Origin: Nocardioides sp. GY 10113
Lineage (GTDB): Bacteria; Actinomycetota; Actinomycetes; Propionibacteriales; Nocardioidaceae
Direction of reading: 5' to 3'
Assembly (NCBI RefSeq): GCF_004919105.1
Contig: NZ_STGK01000005.1
Location: 62,001 to 126,000, forward strand
DNA length: 64,000 nucleotides
Part shown: positions 26,788 to 37,431 of the stretch, piece after piece
Position numbering within the stretch: the first letter of the stretch is position 1
Layout of the letters: each line of letters starts with the position of its first letter
Made by a program: the position numbers and the translations under genes
Notes under the pieces: model-generated
Databases searched by the model: none
What the model saw: only the letters and a program-made list of their open reading frames with translations
Told to the model about the DNA's origin: nothing

Positions 26788-27966
26788 TCACGCCGTGAGG
26801 TAGTCGCTGAACGAGAGGGCCAGGTGCAGCGTGAGTCGATCCTGCCCACGCGTGAGATCCAGGCCGGTGGCGGCCTCGATCTGGCGGAGCCGGTGGTAGA
26901 GCGTCTGCCGGTGGATGGTGAGGGCGGCGGCGGTGCGGCCGGGGCTGCAGGCCTCGTCGAGGTAGGTCCGCGCCGTGCGGACCAACGTCTCGTCCGCGCC
27001 GAGCGCGAAGGCGCCCGCCGGTCCGGAGAGCACCGTGCGGCGCAGGTCGTCGGAGGCGAGGACCCGGAGCAGCTGGAGGGCGCCGAGGTCGTCCCACCGT
27101 GCCGGCGAAGGGACGCCGCCGGTCTCCGGCTGCCGGAGGGCTACCCGTAGGGCGGTCCGGGCGCCCGCCCAGCTGTCGGGCAGGCGCGCCAGGCCCGGGA
27201 CCGCCGGCCCCACGCCGAACCGCAGCGAGCCGGCCAGCTCCTGGTCGGTCGGTCCGGGCGCGGAGAGGGCGCTCAGCAGCTCGCCGGCATCGCTCCACTC
27301 CCCCAGCCGGCGGGCTCCGATCAGCACGAGGCGCTCCGTGGCGCCGCGGCCCGGTCCGACGTGCTCGGCCCACACCACGCCCGGGCGGGCGCGCCGCGAG
27401 GCGACCTCGAGCGACCGCTCGGGGCCGGCGACCACCAGGCAGCGCACGGGGCCATCCAGCTCGAGCCCGGTCAGCGCCGCCAGGCCCCGAGCGGCCTGGC
27501 GGGTGTCGGCCCCGTCGAAGCCGATCAGGTCCGCCAGGTGCGCCTCGACCCGGGCCTGCCGCCGGCCGGCCTGGCTCAGCAGCACGCCGGCGGTCTCGGC
27601 GATGGCCATCGCGTCCGGCCACAGCGACTCCTCGACGGACTGGTCGGGGTCGATCAGCCAGAAGTAGCCGTAGGGGCGGCCCTGGTGGCGTGCGGGGACG
27701 CACAGCCGGGGGCTGATGCCGAGGTCGGGGTCGGCCGGCGTGCGGACCGGCTGCTCCGCGTCCCGGATGCCGTGGCCGTGGAACCAATCACGGATCTCGC
27801 GGCTCGCGCGCCGCTCGAGGATGGTGCGCCGGCGTACGTCGTCGACCTCGCCCTGGGCGGCGTACGTGATCAGGTTGAAGTCGGCGTCCTCGAGCACGCA
27901 GGGCCCTCCGAGGAGCGCGGCCAGGTCCTCGACCAGGGTCTCGAGCTGGCTGGTCACGGTCGCCAT
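26788..27966 (-). CDS. PucR-family transcriptional regulator of proline catabolism
   Basis: A 392-residue PucR-type regulator. The N-terminal sensory region (about 1-150) is GAF-like (LGGPCVLEDADFNLITYAAQ). A central domain follows, and the C-terminal helix-turn-helix reads TAAALTIHRQTLYHRLRQIE. Such regulators often activate amino-acid or purine catabolism; its place between pruA and the divergent proline dehydrogenase argues for proline or P5C as signal. ATG 27966 is chosen; in-frame sequence upstream extends through the divergent promoter and is not credible. The 109-bp divergent region holds an ATCCGG-TCG-CCGGAT palindrome. Confidence 0.87.
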   Translation of the reverse strand: MATVTSQLETLVEDLAALLGGPCVLEDADFNLITYAAQGEVDDVRRRTILERRASREIRDWFHGHGIRDAEQPVRTPADPDLGISPRLCVPARHQGRPYGYFWLIDPDQSVEESLWPDAMAIAETAGVLLSQAGRRQARVEAHLADLIGFDGADTRQAARGLAALTGLELDGPVRCLVVAGPERSLEVASRRARPGVVWAEHVGPGRGATERLVLIGARRLGEWSDAGELLSALSAPGPTDQELAGSLRFGVGPAVPGLARLPDSWAGARTALRVALRQPETGGVPSPARWDDLGALQLLRVLASDDLRRTVLSGPAGAFALGADETLVRTARTYLDEACSPGRTAAALTIHRQTLYHRLRQIEAATGLDLTRGQDRLTLHLALSFSDYLTA

Positions 27967-27986
27967 ACCTGTGTCATTTGCTCCAT

Positions 27987-28001
27987 ATCCGGTCGCCGGA
28001 T
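27987..28001. promoter_or_regulatory. Putative operator for the proline regulator
   Basis: ATCCGG-TCG-CCGGAT is a perfect inverted repeat in the 109-bp divergent region, 20 nt from the regulator start and 75 nt from the proline dehydrogenase start. Two GTCCAT direct repeats follow at 28005 and 28013. Confidence 0.5.
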
Positions 28002-28075
28002 GTCGTCCATCTGTCCATACGCAGCCCCGCTCCGGGGATCTTACGCTCGGCTGCGACAGCGAAGGAGTGTGTGCC

Positions 28076-29005
28076 GTGCTGAGCACCGTGTTGAACAAGG
28101 CGTCCCGTAGTGGCCGCGCCCGTCGGGCCGTCGAGGCCGTCCCGATCACCCGCAAGGTCGTGGCCCGGTTCGTCGCCGGCGCCGAGCAGGCCGCCGCGCT
28201 CGAGGTGGCCCGCGACGCGGCGGCCGGAGGCCTGGCCACCAGCCTCGACATCCTGGGTGAGGGCGTCAGCGACATCGCCGGCGCCCGGCGCACCCGCGAC
28301 CAGTACCTCGCCCTGCTCGACGCGCTCGCCAGCGCCGGCGCGGGCCCCGCCACGGAGGTCTCGGTCAAGCTCTCGGCCCTCGGACAGGCGCTGCCGGACC
28401 GGGGGCACCAGGTGGCGCTCGACCTCGCGGCCGAGATCTGCGCGGCGGCGACCGCGGCCGGCACGATGGTCACCTTGGACATGGAGGACCACACCACCGT
28501 CGACTCCACGCTGGCGATCGCCAACGAGCTGCGCCGCGAGCACCCGCGCACCGGCACCGTGCTGCAGTCCAACCTCCGGCGGACCGCCGGGGACATCGCC
28601 GACCTCGCCGCCGACCCGGTCCGGGTGCGCCTGGTCAAGGGCGCCTACAGGGAGCCGGCGTCGGTGGCCTACCAGCGCAAGGTCGAGGTGGACGAGGCCT
28701 ACCGCGCCGACGTGGCGCGGCTGATGGCCTCGCGCTGCTACCCGATGGTGGCCACGCACGACCCGGCGATGATCGAGGTCGCCCGGCGCCGCGCCCGCGA
28801 GGAGGGTCGCGGGGCCAGCGACTGGGAGCTCCAGATGCTCTACGGCGTCCGGGGCGACCTCCAGACCGCACTGGTGGCCGAGGGGCACCAGGTCCGCGTC
28901 TACGTGCCGTTCGGCGAGGAGTGGTACCCCTACTTCATGCGCCGGCTGGCCGAGCGGCCCGCGAATGTCGCCTTCTTCCTGAAGGCGCTGGCCCGCGCCA
29001 GCTGA
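28076..29005 (+). CDS. pruB: Proline dehydrogenase
   Basis: A 309-residue monofunctional FAD-dependent proline dehydrogenase that oxidises proline to P5C and hands electrons to the membrane quinone pool. Family motifs include VSVKLSALGQ, RLVKGAYREPASVAYQRK, MVATHDPAMI, LQMLYGVR and the FAD/substrate motif YPYFMRRLAERP at the C-terminus. GTG 28076 is preceded 8 nt upstream by AAGGAG; another GTG at 28067 is in frame but overlaps that site. An open frame back to 27716 runs through the regulator gene and is spurious. The gene is divergent from the PucR regulator and works with pruA. Confidence 0.95.
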   Translation: MLSTVLNKASRSGRARRAVEAVPITRKVVARFVAGAEQAAALEVARDAAAGGLATSLDILGEGVSDIAGARRTRDQYLALLDALASAGAGPATEVSVKLSALGQALPDRGHQVALDLAAEICAAATAAGTMVTLDMEDHTTVDSTLAIANELRREHPRTGTVLQSNLRRTAGDIADLAADPVRVRLVKGAYREPASVAYQRKVEVDEAYRADVARLMASRCYPMVATHDPAMIEVARRRAREEGRGASDWELQMLYGVRGDLQTALVAEGHQVRVYVPFGEEWYPYFMRRLAERPANVAFFLKALARAS

Positions 29006-29032
29006 GCGCACTGACTCGACCGGCGGCGTGCC

Positions 29033-31417
<2,385 letters not shown>

Positions 31418-31508
31418 CGTGCTGCTCCGTCCTCGGGGTCGCGCGTCAGGCTAGCGAGTGAACGGGCGGTACGACGGCCCGGTTCCCGACCGGTGCGGCG
31501 CGGCCGCC

Positions 31509-32525
31509 TCAGGGCTCGAGCAGCACCTTGATCGCGCGACGCTCGTCCATCGCCCGGTAGCCCTCGGCGGCCTCCGACATCGGCAGGGTGAGGTCGAAGA
31601 CCGCGCCGGGGTCGAGCGTGCCGGCGAGCACCCGGTCCAGCAGGTCGGGCAGGTAGGCCCGCACCGGCGCCATCCCGCCGCGCAGGCCGATGTTCCGCTC
31701 GAACAGCGTGCGGATCGGTACCTCCACCCCGTGCGGCGCGCCGACGAAGCCGACGCCGCCTCCGGGCCTGGTCGCGTCGATGGCGGTCTTCATCGCTCCG
31801 TCGGTGCCGACGCACTCGAGGGCGGCGTCGGCGCCGACGCCGTCGGTGATCTCGAGCACGGCCTCCCGGGCTGCCTCGCCACGCTCGGCGACGACGTGGG
31901 TGGCTCCGAACGCCCGGGCCACCTCCTGGCGCGGCTCGTGGCGCGACATCGCGATGATCCGCTCCGCGCCCATCGTGGCCGCCGCCAGCACGCCGCACAG
32001 CCCGACGGCGCCGTCGCCGACGACGACGGCGGTCGAGCCGGGGGTGACGCCGGCGGCCACCGCGGCGTGCCAGCCGGTCGGCATCACGTCGGACAGGGCC
32101 AGCAGTGCGGGCACCAGGTCGGCGGACGGCGCCTCGGGCACGGCGACCAGGCTGCCGTCGGCCTGGGTCACGCGGGTGTACTGGCCCTGCCCGCTGCCGG
32201 TGAAGCCGAGGTTCGAGCAGGCGGAGTGCATCCCGGCCAGGCAGTGCGGACAGGTGTTGTCGCAGTGGTCGAACGGGACGACGACGTAGTCGCCGACCTT
32301 GGTCCGCGAGACCTCGGAACCCACCTCCTCGACGACCCCGATGCACTCGTGGCCGATCGTCGACCCGGGGCGGATCGGGTTCTCCCCGCGGTAGGGCCAC
32401 AGGTCCGAGCCGCAGATGCAGCCGGCCGTGACTCGGACGATCGCGTCGGTCGGCTTCTTGATCACCGGATCGGGGACCTGCTCGAAGCGGATGTCCCGAG
32501 TACCATGGATCGTCGTGGCGAGCAT
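31509..32525 (-). CDS. Zinc-dependent alcohol dehydrogenase (MDR family)
   Basis: A 338-residue medium-chain dehydrogenase. Catalytic zinc ligands are in GCICGSDLWPY and GHECIGVVEEVG; structural-zinc cysteines lie in HCDNTCPHCLAGMHSACSN. The NAD(P) Rossmann motif is VVVGDGAVGLCG. The substrate is unknown; sequence style resembles threonine/sorbitol-type and formaldehyde-related members. I choose ATG 32525 because AAGG lies 9 nt upstream, whereas the in-frame ATG 32534 directly abuts that site. It diverges from the HTH-MurA gene with about 130 bp between starts. Confidence 0.87.
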   Translation of the reverse strand: MLATTIHGTRDIRFEQVPDPVIKKPTDAIVRVTAGCICGSDLWPYRGENPIRPGSTIGHECIGVVEEVGSEVSRTKVGDYVVVPFDHCDNTCPHCLAGMHSACSNLGFTGSGQGQYTRVTQADGSLVAVPEAPSADLVPALLALSDVMPTGWHAAVAAGVTPGSTAVVVGDGAVGLCGVLAAATMGAERIIAMSRHEPRQEVARAFGATHVVAERGEAAREAVLEITDGVGADAALECVGTDGAMKTAIDATRPGGGVGFVGAPHGVEVPIRTLFERNIGLRGGMAPVRAYLPDLLDRVLAGTLDPGAVFDLTLPMSEAAEGYRAMDERRAIKVLLEP

Positions 32526-32614
32526 GGCACTCATCCTTGCATCGCCGGGCAAGCAGTGCGGTCGCCGCCTCCGTCGACGCGGCGGGCCCCCGCTCGACAC
32601 GCCGCGACGCGCCG

Positions 32615-32648
32615 ACGAAGTTGCGATATCTCATATGTGAGTTACCGT
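32615..32648 (+). promoter_or_regulatory. Promoter of the HTH-MurA gene with CTCA-TATG-TGAG repeat
   Basis: TACCGT (32643-32648) lies 6 nt before ATG 32655, a leaderless -10 box. Immediately upstream is an AT-rich patch with GATATC and CTCA-TATG-TGAG (about 32630-32641), a short inverted repeat that could be bound by the HTH domain encoded by the gene itself. Confidence 0.45.
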
Positions 32649-32654
32649 CGTCGC

Positions 32655-34199
32655 ATGGATGCTCAGCTCGATGAGACCGGCGACTACAAGGGCCGGATCG
32701 GCAACCTGATTCGCGACGCGCGCAAGCACCGTGGACTCACGCAGGCCCAGCTCGCCGACCGGCTCAACACCAGCCAGAGCGCGGTGAACCGGATCGAGAA
32801 GGGCCACCAGAACCTCTCGTTGGAGATGCTGGCGCGGATCGGCAGTGCACTGGACTCCGAGATCGTCGCGCTCGGCGCCGGCCCGACCCACCTGCGCGTG
32901 AAGGGTCCGACGACGCTGACCGGCAGCATCGACGTGAAGACCTCCAAGAACGCCGGTGTCGCGCTGCTCTGCGCCTCGCTGCTCAACCGCGGTCGCACGA
33001 CGCTGCGCAAGGTGGCTCGGATCGAGGAGGTCAACCGACTGCTCGAGGTGCTCAGCAGCCTCGGCGTCCAGACGCGCTGGATGAACGAGGACAACGACCT
33101 CGAGATCATCCCGCCCAAGGAGCTCGACCTCACCGACATCGACGCCGAGGCTGCGCGCCGCACGCGCTCGGTGCTGATGTTCCTGGGCCCCCTGCTGCAC
33201 CGTGCCGACGCCTTCGAGCTGCCGTACGCCGGCGGCTGCAACCTCGGCACCCGCACCGTCGAGCCGCACATGTCCGCGCTGCGCCCCTTCGGCCTGGAGG
33301 TCAAGGCGACCGACGGCTGGTACCACGGCCGCGTGAACCGGGCGATCGTGCCCGAGCGGGCGATCGTGCTGACCGAGCGCGGCGACACCGTGACCGAGAA
33401 CGCGCTGATGGCCGCCGCCCTGCACCCCGGCACCACGACGATCCGCAACGCCTCGTCCAACTACATGGTCCAGGACCTCTGCTTCTACCTGCAGGCGCTG
33501 GGCGTGTCCGTGGAAGGGATCGGCACCACCACGCTGCGGGTGACCGGGCGCGAGGTCATCGACGTCGACGTCGACTACGCGCCGAGCGAGGACCCGATCG
33601 AGGCGATGTCGCTGATCGCCGCGGCGATCGTGACGCGTTCGGAGATCACCGTCCGCCGGGCGCCGATCGAGTTCCTCGAGATCGAGCTCGCGGTGCTGAC
33701 CGAGATGGGCTTCCGGTACGAGCTGAGCGAGGAGTACCTCGCCGCGAACGGCCACACCCGCCTGGTCGACATCCGGACCCTGCCCTCGGACATGGTGGCG
33801 CCGCGCGACAAGATCCACCCGATGCCCTTCCCCGGCCTCAACATCGACAACCTGCCGTTCTTCGCGGTGATCGCCGCGGTCGCCCAGGGCGCCACGCACC
33901 TGCACGACTGGGTCTACGACAACCGCGCGATCTACCTCACCGAGCTCAACAAGCTCGGCGGCCGGGTGACGCTGCTGGACCCGCACCGGGTGATGATCGA
34001 GGGACCGACCTCGTGGTCGGGCGCCGAGCTGATGTGCCCGCCTGCGCTGCGGCCCGCGGTCGTCGTCCTGCTGGCGATGCTGGCCAGCAAGGGCACCTCG
34101 GTCCTGCGCGGCACCTACGTGATCCACCGCGGCTACGAGGACCTCGCCGAGCGCCTCAGCTCGCTGGGCGCCGACATCGAGACCTTCCGCGACATCTGA
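32655..34199 (+). CDS. murA: Fusion of XRE-type HTH domain and MurA-like enolpyruvyl transferase
   Basis: A 514-residue protein. Residues about 13-70 form a Cro/C1-type helix-turn-helix (LIRDARKHRGLTQAQLADRL, TSQSAVNRIEKGHQNLS). From about 78 on it is a MurA-fold enolpyruvyl transferase with SKNAGVALL (Lys98) and the PEP-reactive Cys195 in YAGGCNLGTRTVEPH. MurA makes UDP-GlcNAc-enolpyruvate, the first committed step of peptidoglycan synthesis. The sequence is divergent from housekeeping MurA, so this may be a second copy with a regulatory role. Leaderless ATG 32655. It is followed after 13 nt by a glycerophosphodiesterase. Confidence 0.9.
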   Translation: MDAQLDETGDYKGRIGNLIRDARKHRGLTQAQLADRLNTSQSAVNRIEKGHQNLSLEMLARIGSALDSEIVALGAGPTHLRVKGPTTLTGSIDVKTSKNAGVALLCASLLNRGRTTLRKVARIEEVNRLLEVLSSLGVQTRWMNEDNDLEIIPPKELDLTDIDAEAARRTRSVLMFLGPLLHRADAFELPYAGGCNLGTRTVEPHMSALRPFGLEVKATDGWYHGRVNRAIVPERAIVLTERGDTVTENALMAAALHPGTTTIRNASSNYMVQDLCFYLQALGVSVEGIGTTTLRVTGREVIDVDVDYAPSEDPIEAMSLIAAAIVTRSEITVRRAPIEFLEIELAVLTEMGFRYELSEEYLAANGHTRLVDIRTLPSDMVAPRDKIHPMPFPGLNIDNLPFFAVIAAVAQGATHLHDWVYDNRAIYLTELNKLGGRVTLLDPHRVMIEGPTSWSGAELMCPPALRPAVVVLLAMLASKGTSVLRGTYVIHRGYEDLAERLSSLGADIETFRDI

Positions 34200-34212
34200 T
34201 CGGCCGGAGCCG

Positions 34213-34998
34213 GTGTACCTGCGGCAGGGCAGGGTGCTGGCGTTCGCCCACCGCGGCGGCGCCTACCACCCGGAGATCGAGGGGCTGGAGAACACCCTGG
34301 CGGCGTTCCAGCACGCCGCCGACCTCGGGTACGACTACCTCGAGACGGACGTGGTGGCCACCCGCGACGGCGTGCTGCTGGCGTTCCACGACGACGTCCT
34401 CGACCGCGTGAGCGACGGCAGTGGGGCCATCGCCGAGCTGACGCTCGACGAGGTACGCCGGGCGCGGGTCGGCGGCCGCGAGGAGATCCCGGTCTTCACC
34501 GACCTGCTCGACGCGTTCCCCGAGGCGTGCTTCAACGTCGACCTCAAGTCCGAGGCCGCCGTCGAGCTGCTGGCGGACCTGGTGCTCGAGCGCGGGCTCG
34601 CGGAGCGCGTCCTGGTCGGCTCGTTCTCGGTACGCCGCACCCGGCGGTTCCGCCGGCGTACCGGTGGCCGGGTGGCCACGGCCGCCCACCCGTTGGAGGT
34701 GCTCGCCTTCCGCCTCTCCCCCACCGCCGCGATCGCCCGGCTGCTCACCCCCGGTCGGCCCGCCGCCCTGCAGATCCCCGTCACCCGCGGTCCGTTGCGG
34801 GTGCTCACCGAGGGCCTGCTGCGGCGTGCCCACGCAGCGGGGGTCCAGGTCCACGTGTGGACCGTCGACGAGCCGGACCAGATGCACGAGCTCCTCGACC
34901 TCGGAATCGACGGAATCTTCACCGACCGCACCGATCTGCTCAAGGATGTGCTCGTAGCGCGCGGCCAATGGTGGTCGCGCCGGAGGGGGAACCGATGA
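34213..34998 (+). CDS. Glycerophosphodiester phosphodiesterase
   Basis: A 261-residue GDPD-family TIM-barrel enzyme without signal peptide, so probably cytosolic. Catalytic motifs are FAHRGGAYHPEIE with the first His, ENTLAAF, DYLETDVVATRDGVLLAFHD, and NVDLKSE. The C-terminal VQVHVWTVDEPDQMHELLDL and DGIFTDRTDLL complete the barrel. It hydrolyses glycerophosphodiesters to glycerol-3-phosphate and alcohol. GTG 34213 follows murA by 13 nt. Its stop overlaps the next ATG (ATGA, 34995-34998), so murA-like, GDPD and transporter form an operon. Confidence 0.9.
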   Translation: MYLRQGRVLAFAHRGGAYHPEIEGLENTLAAFQHAADLGYDYLETDVVATRDGVLLAFHDDVLDRVSDGSGAIAELTLDEVRRARVGGREEIPVFTDLLDAFPEACFNVDLKSEAAVELLADLVLERGLAERVLVGSFSVRRTRRFRRRTGGRVATAAHPLEVLAFRLSPTAAIARLLTPGRPAALQIPVTRGPLRVLTEGLLRRAHAAGVQVHVWTVDEPDQMHELLDLGIDGIFTDRTDLLKDVLVARGQWWSRRRGNR

Positions 34999-36392
34999 CC
35001 AACGAGGCGCCGCTCCCGGTGGAGGGCCCGACCGCCGACGAGCTGTTCGGCCGCGGCAACGACGGTGACGGCGGCAGGCGCCGGTTCGGCTGGCCCGTCT
35101 ACGCCTGGGGACTCTGGGACTGGGGCTCGGCCGCGTTCAACGCGGTGATCACCACCTTCGTGTTCAGCGTCTACATCACCTCCGACGACTTCGGGCCGGG
35201 TGCCGCCTCGAAGCTGGGCTGGGCGCTGGCGGGCGCGGGCCTGATGGTCGCGCTCTTCGCCCCGGTCAGCGGGCAGGGGGCCGACCGCTCGGGCCATCGC
35301 GGACGCTGGCTGGGCATCAACACCGGCCTGGTGGTCCTCGCCTCTGCCGGCATGTTCTTCGTCCAGCCCTCGCCGGACTACCTGTGGCTCGGCCTGCTGC
35401 TGCTGGCCGCCGGCAACGTCTTCTTCGAGTTCGCCTCGGTCAACTACAACGCGATGCTCTCCGAGGTGTCGACGCCGGCCACGATCGGGCGCGTCTCGGG
35501 ACTGGGGTGGGGCCTGGGCTACCTCGGCGGCATCGTGCTGCTGCTGATCGTCTACTTCGGCCTGATCAGCCCGGAGGTCGGGCTCTTCGGCGTGGGTGAC
35601 GAGAACGCCCTCGACGTGCGCGTGACCATGCTGCTCTGCGCCCTGTGGACCCTGGTCTTCTCGCTGCCCGTCCTGCTCACGCTGCGCGACCGCCCGATGC
35701 CCCGCGACGTCGCCCGCACGCGGATCGGGCTGCTCGCCTCCTACCGGCTGCTCTTCGCCAGCATCGCCGATCTCTGGCGGGCGGACCGTCGTACGGTCTG
35801 GTTCCTGGTCGCCTCGGCGGTCTTCCGCGACGGCCTCGCCGGCGTGTTCACCTTCGGAGCGGTGATCGCGGCCAACGTGTTCGACTTCAGCGACGGCGGC
35901 GTGATCATCTTCGGCATCGCGGCCAACGTGGTCGCGGGCGTGGCGACGATCGCCTTCGGGCACCTCGACGACCGCATCGGCGCGCTCCGGGTGATCCAGA
36001 TCGCCCTCGTCTCCATGGTGGTCGCGGGCCTGGTGATCTTCGTGCTCCACGACGCCGGACAGGGGGCGTTCTGGGCGTTCGGGCTGCTCCTGTGCATCTT
36101 CGTCGGCCCCGCGCAGTCCGCCTCACGGTCCTATCTCGCACGGCTCATCGAGCCGGGGCGCGAGGGCCAGGTGTTCGGCCTCTACGCCACCACCGGGCGA
36201 GCGGTCAGCTTCCTGGCGCCCGCCGCCTTCGCGATCGCGATCTGGCTCGGCGCGACGGTGACCGGAAGCACGTCCGACGACGCCGAGTACTGGGGAATCC
36301 TCGGCATCGCCGCGGTGTTGCTCCTGGGCCTGGGCCTGCTCCTGGGACTGGTCCGGACGAGCGCCGCGGACGCGGCGGCCGCCCCGGAGTGA
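34995..36392 (+). CDS. MFS transporter, UMF1 (VacB/Atg22-like) family
   Basis: A 465-residue integral membrane transporter with about 12 hydrophobic segments. The N-terminal WPVYAWGLWDWGSAAFNAVI is typical of the UMF1 family, related to eukaryotic Atg22. Also seen are the loop RSGHRGRWLGIN, ASVNYNAMLSEVSTPATIGR, and ASRSYLARLIEPGREGQVFG. Substrates of bacterial members are not well known. Translation is coupled to the GDPD gene by a 4-nt overlap. A frame extending upstream to 34527 lies inside the GDPD gene and is not real. Confidence 0.88.
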   Translation: MTNEAPLPVEGPTADELFGRGNDGDGGRRRFGWPVYAWGLWDWGSAAFNAVITTFVFSVYITSDDFGPGAASKLGWALAGAGLMVALFAPVSGQGADRSGHRGRWLGINTGLVVLASAGMFFVQPSPDYLWLGLLLLAAGNVFFEFASVNYNAMLSEVSTPATIGRVSGLGWGLGYLGGIVLLLIVYFGLISPEVGLFGVGDENALDVRVTMLLCALWTLVFSLPVLLTLRDRPMPRDVARTRIGLLASYRLLFASIADLWRADRRTVWFLVASAVFRDGLAGVFTFGAVIAANVFDFSDGGVIIFGIAANVVAGVATIAFGHLDDRIGALRVIQIALVSMVVAGLVIFVLHDAGQGAFWAFGLLLCIFVGPAQSASRSYLARLIEPGREGQVFGLYATTGRAVSFLAPAAFAIAIWLGATVTGSTSDDAEYWGILGIAAVLLLGLGLLLGLVRTSAADAAAAPE

Positions 36393-36407
36393 GACAGTCG
36401 TCACGAT

Positions 36408-36435
36408 GGCAACCTTGCGGGCCTGGGTAGCGTTG
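36408..36435 (+). promoter_or_regulatory. Possible SigR-type promoter of rbpA
   Basis: GGCAAC (36408-36413) and GTTG (36432-36435) are separated by 18 bp, close to the Streptomyces SigR pattern GGAAT-N18-GTT. In S. coelicolor rbpA belongs to the SigR regulon (recalled). The leader to ATG 36520 would be about 80 nt and contains complementary GACGAGG/CCTCGT stretches. Confidence 0.4.
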
Positions 36436-36519
36436 AAGGAGACGAGGGCGTCCGTCCTCCGCTGATCGGGGACGTCCCCCGGCGACGGGTCCTCGTTGTC
36501 TCGGGCGATGGAGGTAGAG

Positions 36520-36909
36520 ATGGCCGAACGTACGTTGCGTGGCGCCCGACTGGGTGGTCAGTCCTTCGAGGACGAGCGCGGGATCGAGTTCGCGGCACGC
36601 CAGCAGGTGGGATACCGCTGTCCGCAGGGTCACGAGTTCGAGATCACGATGTCGATGGAGGCCGAGGTCCCGGCGGTCTGGGAGTGCCCGCGATGCGGCG
36701 TCGAGGCCACCAGCACGGCCGGCATCCAGGCCGAGGAGAAGGTGGACAAGCCGCAGCGCACGCACTGGGACATGCTCCTGGAGCGCCGCTCCCCGGAGGA
36801 GCTGGAGGCGATCCTCACCGAGCGTCTGGAGCTCCTGCGCGGTGGCGAGATCGGTCCCGCGCACCTGCACCGCTCGTCCCCGCGCAAGCGCAAGGCGGCG
36901 CACACCTGA
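36520..36909 (+). CDS. rbpA: RNA polymerase-binding protein RbpA
   Basis: A 129-residue actinobacterial transcription factor that binds group 1/2 sigma factors and the beta subunit to stabilise open complexes. The N-terminal tail (AERTLRGARLGGQSFEDERG) contacts polymerase. The zinc-type core has Cys34, His38, Cys56 and Cys59. The basic linker and sigma-interaction domain follow (THWDMLLERRSPEELEAILTERLELLRGG). ATG 36520 has a GGAGGT site 6 nt upstream. It converges with fxsA, and its stop codon lies in the loop of a GC hairpin. Confidence 0.97.
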   Translation: MAERTLRGARLGGQSFEDERGIEFAARQQVGYRCPQGHEFEITMSMEAEVPAVWECPRCGVEATSTAGIQAEEKVDKPQRTHWDMLLERRSPEELEAILTERLELLRGGEIGPAHLHRSSPRKRKAAHT

Positions 36910-36916
36910 GGTGTGC
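36900..36916. terminator. Hairpin containing the rbpA stop codon
   Basis: GCACACC-TGA-GGTGTGC is a perfect 7-bp stem whose loop is the rbpA TGA. It lies between rbpA and convergent fxsA and may act in both directions. Confidence 0.5.
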
Positions 36917-36927
36917 CCCGACGGGCG

Positions 36928-37431
36928 TCACTGCTCGTCGTCGATGACCTCGCCCCGAACCACGGCATCACCGGCCGCCGGTCCGGGGCGGGTCTGCGTT
37001 CCGGGGCCGTAGACGGTCTGCCCGTAGGCGTTGGTCATCGTCACGGTGGCGCGCGACGCGGCGTAGGCGATCACCAGACGGCGGAACACGGGTCGCGTCG
37101 GCGGCAGGATGAGGAGCACGCCGAGGATGTCGGTGACGAAGCCGGGGCTGAGCATGAGCGCGCCGCCCAGGGTGACCAGGGCGCCGTCGGCCAGCTCGCG
37201 GGTGGGCAGCCCGCCCTCCTCGATCCTGGTGCGGAGCGCGCGCCAGGTGTGGCCCCACTCGCGCTTGAGCAGCCACGCACCGATCAGGCTGTCCACCACG
37301 AGCAGGACGATGGTGGGCGCGGCGCCGATCACCTGTCCCACCTGGATCAGCACGTACAGCTCGATGAGCGGTACGACGATGAAGGCGACGAACAGGACGA
37401 TCGCCAGCCGGCGTCGGCCGGACCGGGTCAT
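36928..37431 (-). CDS. fxsA: FxsA-family membrane protein
   Basis: A 167-residue FxsA-family protein with hydrophobic segments at about 8-40 ([20 protein letters not shown]), 44-60 and 95-115. The family motif [12 protein letters not shown]...[19 protein letters not shown] is clear, as is the Gly/Leu-rich [20 protein letters not shown]. In E. coli FxsA affects F-plasmid exclusion of phage T7; its role in actinobacteria is unknown. ATG 37431 overlaps the ppm1 stop by 4 nt, making it the last gene of an lnt-ppm1-fxsA operon. Confidence 0.92.
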   Translation of the reverse strand: MTRSGRRRLAIVLFVAFIVVPLIELYVLIQVGQVIGAAPTIVLLVVDSLIGAWLLKREWGHTWRALRTRIEEGGLPTRELADGALVTLGGALMLSPGFVTDILGVLLILPPTRPVFRRLVIAYAASRATVTMTNAYGQTVYGPGTQTRPGPAAGDAVVRGEVIDDEQ

